The notes: generated from the letters alone by a model not told the origin. Counted from the first letter of the stretch, positions 1 to 6,884 are shown. The stretch: DNA of 7,137 bases from SAR202 cluster bacterium (GCA_030740335.1 JASLXL010000257.1:1-7137), one strand, 5' to 3'. Translations and numbers: made by a program.

Positions 1-2816
1 TTCAGCCACACCTCATTAGCCGTTATTATTTCGCCATAGGTGGCCTCGACGTTCGCAGTCCGGGTTAGGGAGGCTAGGTCAGCGATTACCCATCGGTCCC
101 CACGCGTATCCAGGGTCGGGAAGTAGTCCACGGCGGCCACAGTGAACACATCGAGGTTGCCACCCCCAACGGTGACCGTGAACACATCGCCAACAGAGTG
201 TCCGGCGTCGACCATGAATTCCGAGCTGGCCAGGACCGGCAGCGGCGTCACTGGGGGCCCGTGGAACAAGCCTCTGCTGGTCCGCCTTCGACCGCCAGAC
301 CAAGCAAATAGCACAGATCCCGAGTCCCCGTCGGCGCCCAATTCCGTGTGAAGGAGCGTGTCGGACACAGATTCCGAGGTCGTGCGAAGGATGCTCCACT
401 CAGACGCATCATCGAAAGACTCGACAACCGGGTCGGCCCCGCTACCAGTCAATGCCCTTACCTGATCGATCATCAACCATCCTGGATCCAGGTCCTGATA
501 ATCCGATCTTTCGCTCACGACAATCGACACTAGATCGTAGGGCGCTACCGGGAAGAGTCCTCGGTTCCTGGACGAGAACCTCCGACCTAGCACTCGGGCC
601 GTGAGCGTCGTCCAGTCCCCGGACGCGACCCTACCGAATGAATAAGAGAAGTAACGGCCATTGGCGTCACGGATGCGGGCGATAAGCTCTACATTCTCGG
701 TCTCTGAATTGTGAGATCTATCGGCCTTGACCGTCGCAACAAGACTCTGCGTATCTAGAGGCAATCGGATGCCGTTCGGGAGAGACTCATACTTGAGCTT
801 CGGCAGCAGCTCTTCCATCGAGTCGCCGGAAAAATCATCGCGTAGCCAGGCAACGTCCTCAAACTGATCAATATCCACCGCGAAAACCCGAATGGGTACG
901 CCCTGGACTTCAGTGAGATCAAATGCCCTTCCTCTGTATGCTCCAACGGCCTGGACTACACCATCTACATCTGTGTATTGCGCCTCGAAGGGTTCAGTGA
1001 ATCCTCTCACCGCCGTCTCAACGCCCTCCACTCGAATTTCGCTGCCAGTCGCGTAGAAAACCCTTTCCTCGAAAGAGCGCGCCAGCGTGCCACCGACGCT
1101 GGCGACGAAAATGCCCAGGCCGGCGGTCAGGATCAACAGCAGCGAAAGCCTTGAATAGTGGGTCGGATTGCGGGCCATCTGCCAGAGCCCCAGTACCGTT
1201 CCTACAGGCATCCATCTTGAAAGTACACGGCTAGCCAGCGTAAGTGCCAGAGGCAGCAGCCTCAGGAGCACCATCGCGGACGCCACAAGTATCAGGCCAG
1301 GCATAGCCAATAACACCTGGTCTACGACCCTGTCGCCAAATACGCTCGTCGCCACCAATGATCCCTGTTCGGTGAGTTGCCTGAACATGAAAAGGGCCAC
1401 CACAAGTAGGCCGACATCTAGGTAGTAGCGCTGAAAGAAAGATTGCCGGGCTGGTCGAGCCAGTTCCTGACGATGGGTGGCCACCTCGATCTTCGACGCC
1501 AGCCAGGCAGGAACGGTCAGCGCCACCAAGGTCAGGATGCCACCCAGTGCACTAAGACCGTATGACGCGGTGGAGATTCGAACAGGCAAGGCCGCGTTGC
1601 CTGTCAGTTCCGAAAACGCCGGCGAAAAGCCAAGGACGCTCACCGCTGCCGCTGCCACCAACGGGCCAACCACTATCGCAACGACCGACATCGTGGCGCC
1701 CTCGAACAAGAACACGGTCATGACGTGTATGGTTGACGCGCCTCGACTTCTTATTAGCACAATCTCGGTCCGTTGACGCGCGACGACCATGGCAGAGACC
1801 ACCATAATGTAATAGAGGATGACGAGCACGATGATGAGCATCGCCACAATAATCGGTAGCTTGGTAAAGAAATGTCTTCGCTCGAAAGTCCTAATCGCCG
1901 AATCAAGGCCGGTTTGCTGTTGGTATCCAAACAGACGCGTCCCGAGACGGTTCTGCACCGCAGTTATACCGACCAGGATATCGAGGGCGTTCCGCGCGTC
2001 CAGAGCTTCGAAATCTATCTCCAGCAGCCACCCATACTTCGTATCCATGTTGTTGAACGACGGTCCCACAACACCGAAGTACGCCGCCTCACTAATGTGA
2101 AAAGGCAGTCCATCGAAGTTTACACGCGTTCCTACGCTGAGAACCTCGTCGTCAATCTGCCAGAGATCGGCTTCCGGGTCGCTTCGCTTGAAAAGCCCGC
2201 TAACCACTACGATAATATAGGGAGTGGGACCCGGCTGAGACGGCACAGCCACTATTCGATCACCTACGCCAACACCAAACGCCTCGCCCGCCTCCTCGGG
2301 GACCAACGCCTCTACCACGAGAAACTCCCCGGGCTCCTTGATTGCTTCGTCCCTAGGAAATCTACCGCCCGGCAGCAGCGTGATATTGTCTTCAAAACCG
2401 GACATAAACGCGAAATATGACCGAACGGACGTCGACCACAGGTCCCTCCGGTCATCGAAAGTTCCGGGGGTACCCACAGCGAAGACTGAAGTTCTACCAG
2501 CCCTATCCTGACCTCTCAAGAAACGGCCTAAAAGTGGTCTCGTCTGGGAATCTACAACCTCGGAAATCGCCCCGTAGTTATCCCAATTCGTCGGGCCTCT
2601 GTCAGCGCTCAATACGACGTTGGACTCGACCGGTGACAGCCCTTCGAGCTCTATGTCAAGGGCGAGATCTCGCAGGGCCTCGAAGTAGATAGCACTCCCG
2701 GCCAGCATCGAGGACGCCAGGACGACACCCACGACAACTGAAGAGAGCAATCGCCAGTTGGCGACGCTACGCCTGACAAGTAGCTGCCACGTAGAAAAAA
2801 AACCCTTGATTCGCAC
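1..2816 (-). CDS. Double-FtsX/MacB-type ABC transporter permease B (3' end cut by window edge)
   Basis: Reading the minus strand from a GTG at 2816 gives 938 codons without a stop before the window ends, so the gene is intact here and its C-terminus lies outside. An in-frame TGA at 2825-2823 makes this GTG the earliest possible start, and GAGGT precedes it. Visible order: cationic N-terminus and membrane anchor (about 21-46); extracytoplasmic MacB-PCD-like domain (about 47-315) with the family-typical FGVGVGDRI; FtsX helices near 318-345, 366-396 and 415-440, with coupling motif IRSRG (354-358); YYLDVGLLV (464-472); helices near 498-525 and 556-578; a second outer region with WLRDDFS (657-663), a jelly-roll-like insert (about 695-855) and VDYFPTL (896-902). 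By alignment with permease A about 190 residues are missing, including the last FtsX module. In known families such permeases work with an ABC ATPase in mechanotransmission or in lipoprotein or peptide export. Substrate unknown. Confidence 0.88.
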   Translation of the reverse strand, partial: MRIKGFFSTWQLLVRRSVANWRLLSSVVVGVVLASSMLAGSAIYFEALRDLALDIELEGLSPVESNVVLSADRGPTNWDNYGAISEVVDSQTRPLLGRFLRGQDRAGRTSVFAVGTPGTFDDRRDLWSTSVRSYFAFMSGFEDNITLLPGGRFPRDEAIKEPGEFLVVEALVPEEAGEAFGVGVGDRIVAVPSQPGPTPYIIVVVSGLFKRSDPEADLWQIDDEVLSVGTRVNFDGLPFHISEAAYFGVVGPSFNNMDTKYGWLLEIDFEALDARNALDILVGITAVQNRLGTRLFGYQQQTGLDSAIRTFERRHFFTKLPIIVAMLIIVLVILYYIMVVSAMVVARQRTEIVLIRSRGASTIHVMTVFLFEGATMSVVAIVVGPLVAAAAVSVLGFSPAFSELTGNAALPVRISTASYGLSALGGILTLVALTVPAWLASKIEVATHRQELARPARQSFFQRYYLDVGLLVVALFMFRQLTEQGSLVATSVFGDRVVDQVLLAMPGLILVASAMVLLRLLPLALTLASRVLSRWMPVGTVLGLWQMARNPTHYSRLSLLLILTAGLGIFVASVGGTLARSFEERVFYATGSEIRVEGVETAVRGFTEPFEAQYTDVDGVVQAVGAYRGRAFDLTEVQGVPIRVFAVDIDQFEDVAWLRDDFSGDSMEELLPKLKYESLPNGIRLPLDTQSLVATVKADRSHNSETENVELIARIRDANGRYFSYSFGRVASGDWTTLTARVLGRRFSSRNRGLFPVAPYDLVSIVVSERSDYQDLDPGWLMIDQVRALTGSGADPVVESFDDASEWSILRTTSESVSDTLLHTELGADGDSGSVLFAWSGGRRRTSRGLFHGPPVTPLPVLASSEFMVDAGHSVGDVFTVTVGGGNLDVFTVAAVDYFPTLDTRGDRWVIADLASLTRTANVEATYGEIITANEVWL
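252..734 (-). other. Jelly-roll-like extracytoplasmic insert in permease B (about residues 695-855)
   Basis: This part of permease B does not look like standard MacB-PCD. It has alternating beta-type segments: ELIARIRDANGRYFSYSFG, then DWTTLTARV, then DLVSIVVSE and GWLMIDQV. This layout (a Trp strand, then a strand with I-x-I, then a strand ending in hydrophobic-x-Asp-x-Val) is typical of the end of carbohydrate-binding-module and galactose-binding-like beta sandwiches. It is followed by ESFDDASEW (799-807), which resembles the usual opening of such domains. Domain identity is inferred from pattern alone. Confidence 0.5.
2795..2802. repeat. A8 (T8 on the coding strand) homopolymer in codons 5-8 of permease B
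   Basis: Eight T residues in the coding strand, within the segment encoding GFFS right after the GTG start. A one-base slip here would take the start out of frame with the rest of the gene. Confidence 0.9.
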
Positions 2817-2819
2817 GCT

Positions 2820-2824
2820 ACCTC
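2820..2824 (-). promoter_or_regulatory. Ribosome binding site of permease B (GAGGT)
   Basis: GAGGT on the minus strand ends three bases before the GTG at 2816. It matches the 3' part of the Shine-Dalgarno consensus AAGGAGGT, so the short spacing is acceptable. With the in-frame TGA just upstream, it decides the start. Confidence 0.6.
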
Positions 2825-2830
2825 AAATCA

Positions 2831-2846
2831 GCCACTCGTTGGTGGC
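2831..2846. repeat. Small inverted repeat GCCAC-6 bases-GTGGC before the permease B ribosome binding site
   Basis: Five-base-pair arms at 2831-2835 and 2842-2846. The right arm overlaps the 8-base palindrome GTGGCCAC at 2842-2849. On the permease B transcript this hairpin would sit a few bases upstream of GAGGT. It is short and may be chance. Confidence 0.25.
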
Positions 2847-2865
2847 CACGACCCTATGGGAAGGC

Positions 2866-2883
2866 CTATAACAAACATTATAG
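2866..2883. repeat. Inverted repeat CTATAA-6 bases-TTATAG in the gap between the permeases
   Basis: Perfect 6-bp arms (2866-2871 and 2878-2883) around a 6-base loop. The right arm contains most of the TATAAT hexamer, so it could be an operator over a promoter. It is AT-rich and has no T-run after it on either strand, so it is not a convincing terminator. Confidence 0.35.
2877..2882 (-). promoter_or_regulatory. Candidate -10 element (TATAAT) ahead of permease B
   Basis: The minus strand reads TATAAT, a perfect sigma-70-type -10 hexamer, inside the 82-base gap between the two permease genes and about 60 bases before the GTG. No good -35 stands at 16-18 bases. The closest, ATGACG, is 14 bases upstream and overlaps the permease A stop codon. 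It could be a promoter for permease B alone, or chance in an AT-rich spot. Confidence 0.35.
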
Positions 2884-2898
2884 ATCTGGTGCTACCCG

Positions 2899-5800
2899 TC
2901 ATACCTCTACCCGGGATATCTCGTGTAGCCTCATCCGGCCGATGGCCCGATACACCGCGAATATCGCAGTGAGTATCACCAAGACCAACACGATGTAAAC
3001 CGGGGCCATTAAGCCCCACTCGGTCCTGAGGAGGAAGGGCGGTATCACCGGGTCACCGGTCTCTGTTATGGCCAGAGTAGACACCATCATCTTGCTCATC
3101 TGGAAGCCGGCCCAGTTGCCCAGAGCCAGACCGATCACCGCGATGGCAATATGCTCGATGCCGAGCAGTCCCATCATCTGCGGTCGGGTCAGTCCCAGTG
3201 AGCGCAGCGTGCCAGCCTCGCCCCGGCCTCGAGTGGCAAATGCCAGGAGGTACACGGCGTAAGCTATGGCTGATACGACTACTATCACACCAACGGAGAT
3301 TAGCACCATTAGCTTCCATCCTGCCGTGACCAATGGGTCGATACGGGTACTCAGCAGTCGCTGTTCCTTGAAGTGAAGCTGGGTCGGCTGAACGCCAAAA
3401 GCCAGTACGCTATCGCGAGCAGCCTCATCCTCGCCAGGTGTGGTGATGATGAATACCTCGTCGGCAGCAAAGCGCAGCCCCGGGCTCAGCATGTTCAGAT
3501 ACCGCAGATAGGAAGTCATCTCCATTACCATGAACCCCATGTCGTGCGGGTCCCCCGGCGGAAGTGTTGGGAAGTAGTCCACTATATCTGTGATCAGCAC
3601 CGGAAACGCGCGGCTGGCGATGTCTATCACGAAGGTGTTACCCGGACCAGTGCCGGTGGCGTCGGCAAAGGACGCGCTCACCAGCACCGGAATTCGACCT
3701 GCACCGCTCAGCCGGTGGATACCTCGCATCCCCAGGTCGGTGTCCTTGCCAAAGGTGAAAGTTATCGCACTCTCGCCGGAAAGCTTGTCCTCCCCGGTCA
3801 GTGCGATCACATCGCGAGACCCTGGGGCAACCTTCATCGGGGACCACTCTAGCCCATCCTCAAAACCGTCGATGATTGTGGTCTCTCCCTCCGGTCCGGC
3901 CGCAAACACATTGTCCATCAGTACCGTGCCGGGCGTGCCCGAAGGGCCATATACGAACTCGAATAGCTGGATCGACAGCAGATTCACCGGCTGCACCAAG
4001 TCGTCCGGAATTCCGGTCGACATTATCTGCCATCCATCACGGCTCAGGGGCCCAACATTAAGAATCTCGACAATCCCTCTGGCGTCTTCGACGGCGAACA
4101 TGACGAAAATAGACGGATAAGGAACAAGGGGTTTCACCCATACTCCAAGGCCTGACGACCCTTCAGGCACCTCCATTACAACTGGTACAGCACTGCTCGT
4201 AAGATCGGCCATCATCGCTTCCAGCGAGCGTTCGGAGAAGTCATCCCGGAACCAGGAGGCCGTGGAGAACGGCTCAGACTCCAACGCAAGGACCGAAAAC
4301 ACCCTGCGCGAAGCATCGGCCCCTATCTGGCCTACGGTTCGGTGGGCAAGAGCAGCGTCGGTGACACCCGGCAGATCAATAAACATCCGCCTGGACTCGT
4401 CGGGCGAAGCCCCAGTGATGTCTTGTATCCCGGTGACATGCAAATCGGCCGCAACCTCATAGAGGGCCTGCTCCTCCTGACTCAATCCCAACGTAGCGCC
4501 AACTGTAGTCGACAGAATCCCCAGGCCCGTCAGCAGCACGAGGAGCAACATCATCCAGGTATATTGAAACGGATTACGGGACATATGGAGTAGTGAGATA
4601 GCCGCCCACACCGGGGCTGCCTTGGCTAATATCCTGAAAACATAGAATCCGGCGTGAAGAGGCACGGACGCGATCAGCAGCACAGCGGCGGCAAAGATCG
4701 CATCATCTGGCGACAGGGACTCCATATATGCAAACAGCGCGACGGCCCCCGCACCGAAGACGATCGCGATCCATCTTGAGATAGATCGACCCGTACGGGC
4801 GGCAAACAGGTGGGCGAGTGCTGCGACTGCAAGTATAGTCAGAGGCATGATCCAGTCCAGCGTGTATTCGTCCCTTATTTCCCGGGCCACGATAGCCGGC
4901 GCCAGCACGGCCAGCGATGTCGCCGTCGCCAGGTGAGCCATGACGGGCGACTCTCCACTGATGTATTTCACAAAGATTGGGAACAGTCTCATGAACAGCA
5001 GGGCGACGACTGCCAAGAGCAGTACTGGCGCCAGAAGTAGCGCCTCGTTGATCTCTACTTCCTTAAGGAGCCCTCCGGATATCACATGGCCCCGGGCGCG
5101 AATCTCCCAAAACAATAGCCCGCCTAAGACAAGGAGCCCAACATCCAGGTAGTAGTGCTGGATAAAGGGCAGAGTAGACGTCCGAAAGGATCGGAACCTC
5201 TGTCCCACGACCGTCGAGCGGCCACCGACCAGGCCAGGGATAACAAACAACAAGAGGCATAGCACACCCGCCCCAAGCGCCACGAGGAACGCCGTGGGAT
5301 CAGCCACCACTGGCAATCGACCACCCTCCGTGAACTCGTCGAAGTAGGAAAGCCTCCCGGCAAGTCCCACAACGCCCATAACCAGGAACGGTGCAATGGC
5401 CACCGGGATGACGATCACTGCGATTCCTTCGACCGAGTACAGTCTGGCGAGCTGCCAGAGGCCTGTACCGCGACTTCTCAGTGAGACGACATCGTCCGCG
5501 CGGCTCTCTACTAGAAATGCCACCATCATCGACAGGTAGTACAAGACGGTGAGCACCATCACCGCTATAAGAAGAAGCAGCGGGATGGATGAAAAGAATC
5601 TGCGTTCCACAAACAGATCGATAAGTTCCGTGAGTCCAGTCACGGATATCGCCCCTTCGACATTGATGGCAAGGTCGCTCTCGTAAGCTTCGAGCCGGGC
5701 GATGATCTCTTCCGGCTCCCACTGTTTCAGCGCCTTCTTGTCGAGCGCCAGATAGTAGTCGATGGTACTGAAAGTTGTTGAGAAGGCTTCGCCAACGCCG

Positions 5801-6585
5801 TCTAGCAGCGAGCCCGTGGAGATGAACATCGCCAACTCCACGTCAATCTCGGCCTCTTCGAGGAGCAACTGCGTGTCCGTCCCCAGCGAGCGATCGAGCT
5901 GATACGGATCACCAGTCGCGGACTGGGTAGTGACCCTGAACATGTTGGAAATGGGTGGCCAGTAGGGGTCACCAGGGTCGATCGGAACGACAATCCCGGT
6001 CACCACCGCGGTGAGCCGCCGGTCACTCCTCAAAGATTGCGCAAGGAACACCCTGTCGCCAACAGTCAGCTGAAAGAAGTTCGCTAGGCCGACACCGAGA
6101 GTTGCTTCAACAACGGGCCCCTCCGCGCTCTGGACTACGATGTCTCTGGCATATACGCCCTGAACGAGCCTGACTTTGTCCTGCATTCCCGAGAGGGTTT
6201 GAAAGTGACCTCGGGGCAGACCACTAACCTGCTCCTCCGGCTCAGGCAACGGATGGGCCTCCGTTCCTAGCAGGTAGGAGTCCGTCCTAAGGTAGCGAAC
6301 CACACCATCGCTGACCTCGGCCAAATTCGCGTCTATAACCCTCCCGATACTGGTATCGACTTCGTCGAGTGCATCCTGCCGAACAGGAATGAAAGGCGCA
6401 TAGGTGCGCACTCGGAGTGCTCTATCGGGTGCGCGCTCAACCGACGTGTCAAGGCTGAGCCTATTAAGGGAGGCAATGTAGACCGGCGCGCCAACAACAA
6501 GGCTGCTCGCCATTGTCACGCCGACAAATATGGCCGACAGTAATTTCCAGTTGGCGGCAAGCCGCCTGAGAATCAGTCTTGACAT
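2899..6585 (-). CDS. Double-FtsX/MacB-type ABC transporter permease A, complete
   Basis: Integral membrane permease of the FtsX/MacB/YbbP type. The frame is open from an ATG at 6666 (1255 residues). I prefer the ATG at 6585 (1228 residues) because MSRLILRRLAANW lines up with the start of permease B and because a hairpin lies in the 5' extension. Neither ATG has a clear Shine-Dalgarno sequence. In 1255-residue numbering: anchor helix 41-64; outer MacB-PCD-like domain about 65-355 (LTVGDRV at 200-206); FtsX helices near 360-386, 410-437 and 457-481, with coupling motif LRSRG at 396-400; YYLDVGLLV at 505-513; a hydrophobic block of several helices at 543-690; helix 702-721; second outer region 725-1110 with WFRDDFS (805-811), a jelly-roll-like insert (about 840-1000) and VDYFPTL (1029-1035); final FtsX module with helices near 1116-1143, 1168-1188 and 1217-1240 and coupling motif LRSLG (1154-1158). 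Two FtsX modules in one chain make it a pseudo-dimer, to be paired with an ATPase not seen here. Substrate unknown. Confidence 0.92.
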   Translation of the reverse strand: MSRLILRRLAANWKLLSAIFVGVTMASSLVVGAPVYIASLNRLSLDTSVERAPDRALRVRTYAPFIPVRQDALDEVDTSIGRVIDANLAEVSDGVVRYLRTDSYLLGTEAHPLPEPEEQVSGLPRGHFQTLSGMQDKVRLVQGVYARDIVVQSAEGPVVEATLGVGLANFFQLTVGDRVFLAQSLRSDRRLTAVVTGIVVPIDPGDPYWPPISNMFRVTTQSATGDPYQLDRSLGTDTQLLLEEAEIDVELAMFISTGSLLDGVGEAFSTTFSTIDYYLALDKKALKQWEPEEIIARLEAYESDLAINVEGAISVTGLTELIDLFVERRFFSSIPLLLLIAVMVLTVLYYLSMMVAFLVESRADDVVSLRSRGTGLWQLARLYSVEGIAVIVIPVAIAPFLVMGVVGLAGRLSYFDEFTEGGRLPVVADPTAFLVALGAGVLCLLLFVIPGLVGGRSTVVGQRFRSFRTSTLPFIQHYYLDVGLLVLGGLLFWEIRARGHVISGGLLKEVEINEALLLAPVLLLAVVALLFMRLFPIFVKYISGESPVMAHLATATSLAVLAPAIVAREIRDEYTLDWIMPLTILAVAALAHLFAARTGRSISRWIAIVFGAGAVALFAYMESLSPDDAIFAAAVLLIASVPLHAGFYVFRILAKAAPVWAAISLLHMSRNPFQYTWMMLLLVLLTGLGILSTTVGATLGLSQEEQALYEVAADLHVTGIQDITGASPDESRRMFIDLPGVTDAALAHRTVGQIGADASRRVFSVLALESEPFSTASWFRDDFSERSLEAMMADLTSSAVPVVMEVPEGSSGLGVWVKPLVPYPSIFVMFAVEDARGIVEILNVGPLSRDGWQIMSTGIPDDLVQPVNLLSIQLFEFVYGPSGTPGTVLMDNVFAAGPEGETTIIDGFEDGLEWSPMKVAPGSRDVIALTGEDKLSGESAITFTFGKDTDLGMRGIHRLSGAGRIPVLVSASFADATGTGPGNTFVIDIASRAFPVLITDIVDYFPTLPPGDPHDMGFMVMEMTSYLRYLNMLSPGLRFAADEVFIITTPGEDEAARDSVLAFGVQPTQLHFKEQRLLSTRIDPLVTAGWKLMVLISVGVIVVVSAIAYAVYLLAFATRGRGEAGTLRSLGLTRPQMMGLLGIEHIAIAVIGLALGNWAGFQMSKMMVSTLAITETGDPVIPPFLLRTEWGLMAPVYIVLVLVILTAIFAVYRAIGRMRLHEISRVEV
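3667..4149 (-). other. Jelly-roll-like extracytoplasmic insert in permease A (about residues 840-1000)
   Basis: Counterpart of the insert in permease B: IFVMFAVEDARG, then DGWQIMSTGI, then LLSIQLFEF and TVLMDNVF, followed by DGFEDGLEWSP and a strand ITFTFGKD (968-975). The strand order and the Asp-Asn-Val or Asp-Gln-Val ending agree in the two proteins while most other positions differ, which supports a shared fold kept under selection. The fold name is an inference from pattern. A structure prediction would settle it. Confidence 0.5.
4702..5034 (-). other. Extra membrane-helix block in permease A, absent from permease B
   Basis: Between YYLDVGLLV and the S/A-RNP motif, permease A has about 192 residues and permease B about 85. 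The extra 108 or so residues in A include hydrophobic segments near 577-593, 605-622 and 631-648 (1255-residue numbering) separated by short charged turns. Exactly which segments are extra is uncertain, because flanking hydrophobic stretches can be aligned in more than one way. Confidence 0.55.
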
Positions 6586-6626
6586 TGATCGAACAAGGTC
6601 AGCGTGCCTTTCAGAGCTTGTTACGA

Positions 6627-6633
6627 CCCCCCC
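6627..6633. repeat. C7 (G7 on the permease strand) homopolymer in the 5' leader of permease A
   Basis: Seven C residues on the plus strand, between the two possible ATG starts of permease A. If the far ATG (6666) were used, a length change here would break the frame. If the near ATG (6585) is used, it is untranslated. Confidence 0.85.
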
Positions 6634-6642
6634 ACTGCGGTA

Positions 6643-6663
6643 CTGCCCTGTTTGGCAGGGTAG
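6643..6663 (-). promoter_or_regulatory. Hairpin in the leader of permease A
   Basis: CCCTG (6646-6650) pairs with CAGGG (6656-6660) around TTTGG, and the stem continues through a G-T wobble to 6643-6663, making about 8 pairs. It lies some 60-80 bases upstream of the preferred start at 6585, as an operator or an RNA leader structure might. No protein or ligand can be named. The same bases allow an alternative stem CTGCC/GGCAG. Confidence 0.35.
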
Positions 6664-6726
6664 CATATGATATCACGAGGGCCTGCGAACGCGACATACA
6701 GCTATGTCTAGGCCCGGTACGAACAT

Positions 6727-6746
6727 GCACGGCTCAATCTCCGTGC
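6727..6746. repeat. Inverted repeat GCACGG-8 bases-CCGTGC in the divergent region
   Basis: Perfect GC-rich 6-bp arms (6727-6732 and 6741-6746). No T-run follows on either strand. Its place between two divergent genes would suit an operator or a small RNA stem, but nothing else supports a function. Confidence 0.35.
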
Positions 6747-6842
6747 GGCAACGCGCCGGCTGCTGTCTAGGGTGATATGATGTGCGCCGTCCTGATGGCA
6801 GGGGTTTCACAAACCGCCCGCCACTCGGATCGTTATTCCGGG

Positions 6843-6870
6843 TTTTGCGTAAAAATACGGCATCTATTAG
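6843..6870 (+). promoter_or_regulatory. Weak candidate promoter for the oxidoreductase
   Basis: TTTTGC (6843-6848) and TATTAG (6865-6870) are 16 bases apart. They match the -35 and -10 consensus poorly, but the predicted start near 6877 would leave a leader of about 30 bases holding only the GGAGG site, which is reasonable. It rests mainly on position. Confidence 0.2.
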
Positions 6871-6884
6871 AGGTATCCCCTCTA
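6868..6884. promoter_or_regulatory. Inverted repeat TAGAGG-TATCC-CCTCTA, candidate operator upstream of the oxidoreductase
   Basis: Perfect 6-bp arms at 6868-6873 and 6879-6884 with a 5-base centre, ending 13 bases before the GGAGG site. This 17-base dyad has the size of a typical repressor half-site pair and would overlap the predicted transcription start, a common operator position. On the RNA it would be a small hairpin beside the ribosome binding site. Confidence 0.4.

Noticed and set aside
1872..2420. Plus-strand ORF of 182 codons
   Set aside because: It lies fully antisense to permease B, whose frame is open and motif-bearing there. The translated protein is rich in Arg, Ser and Pro with no domain pattern, as expected of a shadow.
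1..2816. Permease B as a pseudogene broken into small ORFs
   Set aside because: Direct translation from GTG 2816 gives 938 sense codons with paralogue motifs throughout, so no break is visible.
2866..2883. Intrinsic terminator between the two permeases
   Set aside because: The stem is AT-rich and no T-run follows it on the minus strand.
3373..4120. Overlapping plus-strand ORFs of 159 and 176 codons
   Set aside because: Both are antisense to the outer domain of permease A and have low-complexity Ser/Pro/Arg composition without recognisable motifs.
5063..5722. Minus-strand ORFs of 65, 90 and 140 codons in other frames
   Set aside because: They overlap the FtsX helices of permease A in a shifted frame. 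Their Arg/Cys/Trp-rich translation is typical of out-of-frame reading.
6727..6746. Intrinsic terminator in the divergent region
   Set aside because: The stem is GC-rich, but no T-run follows on either strand and no gene ends nearby.
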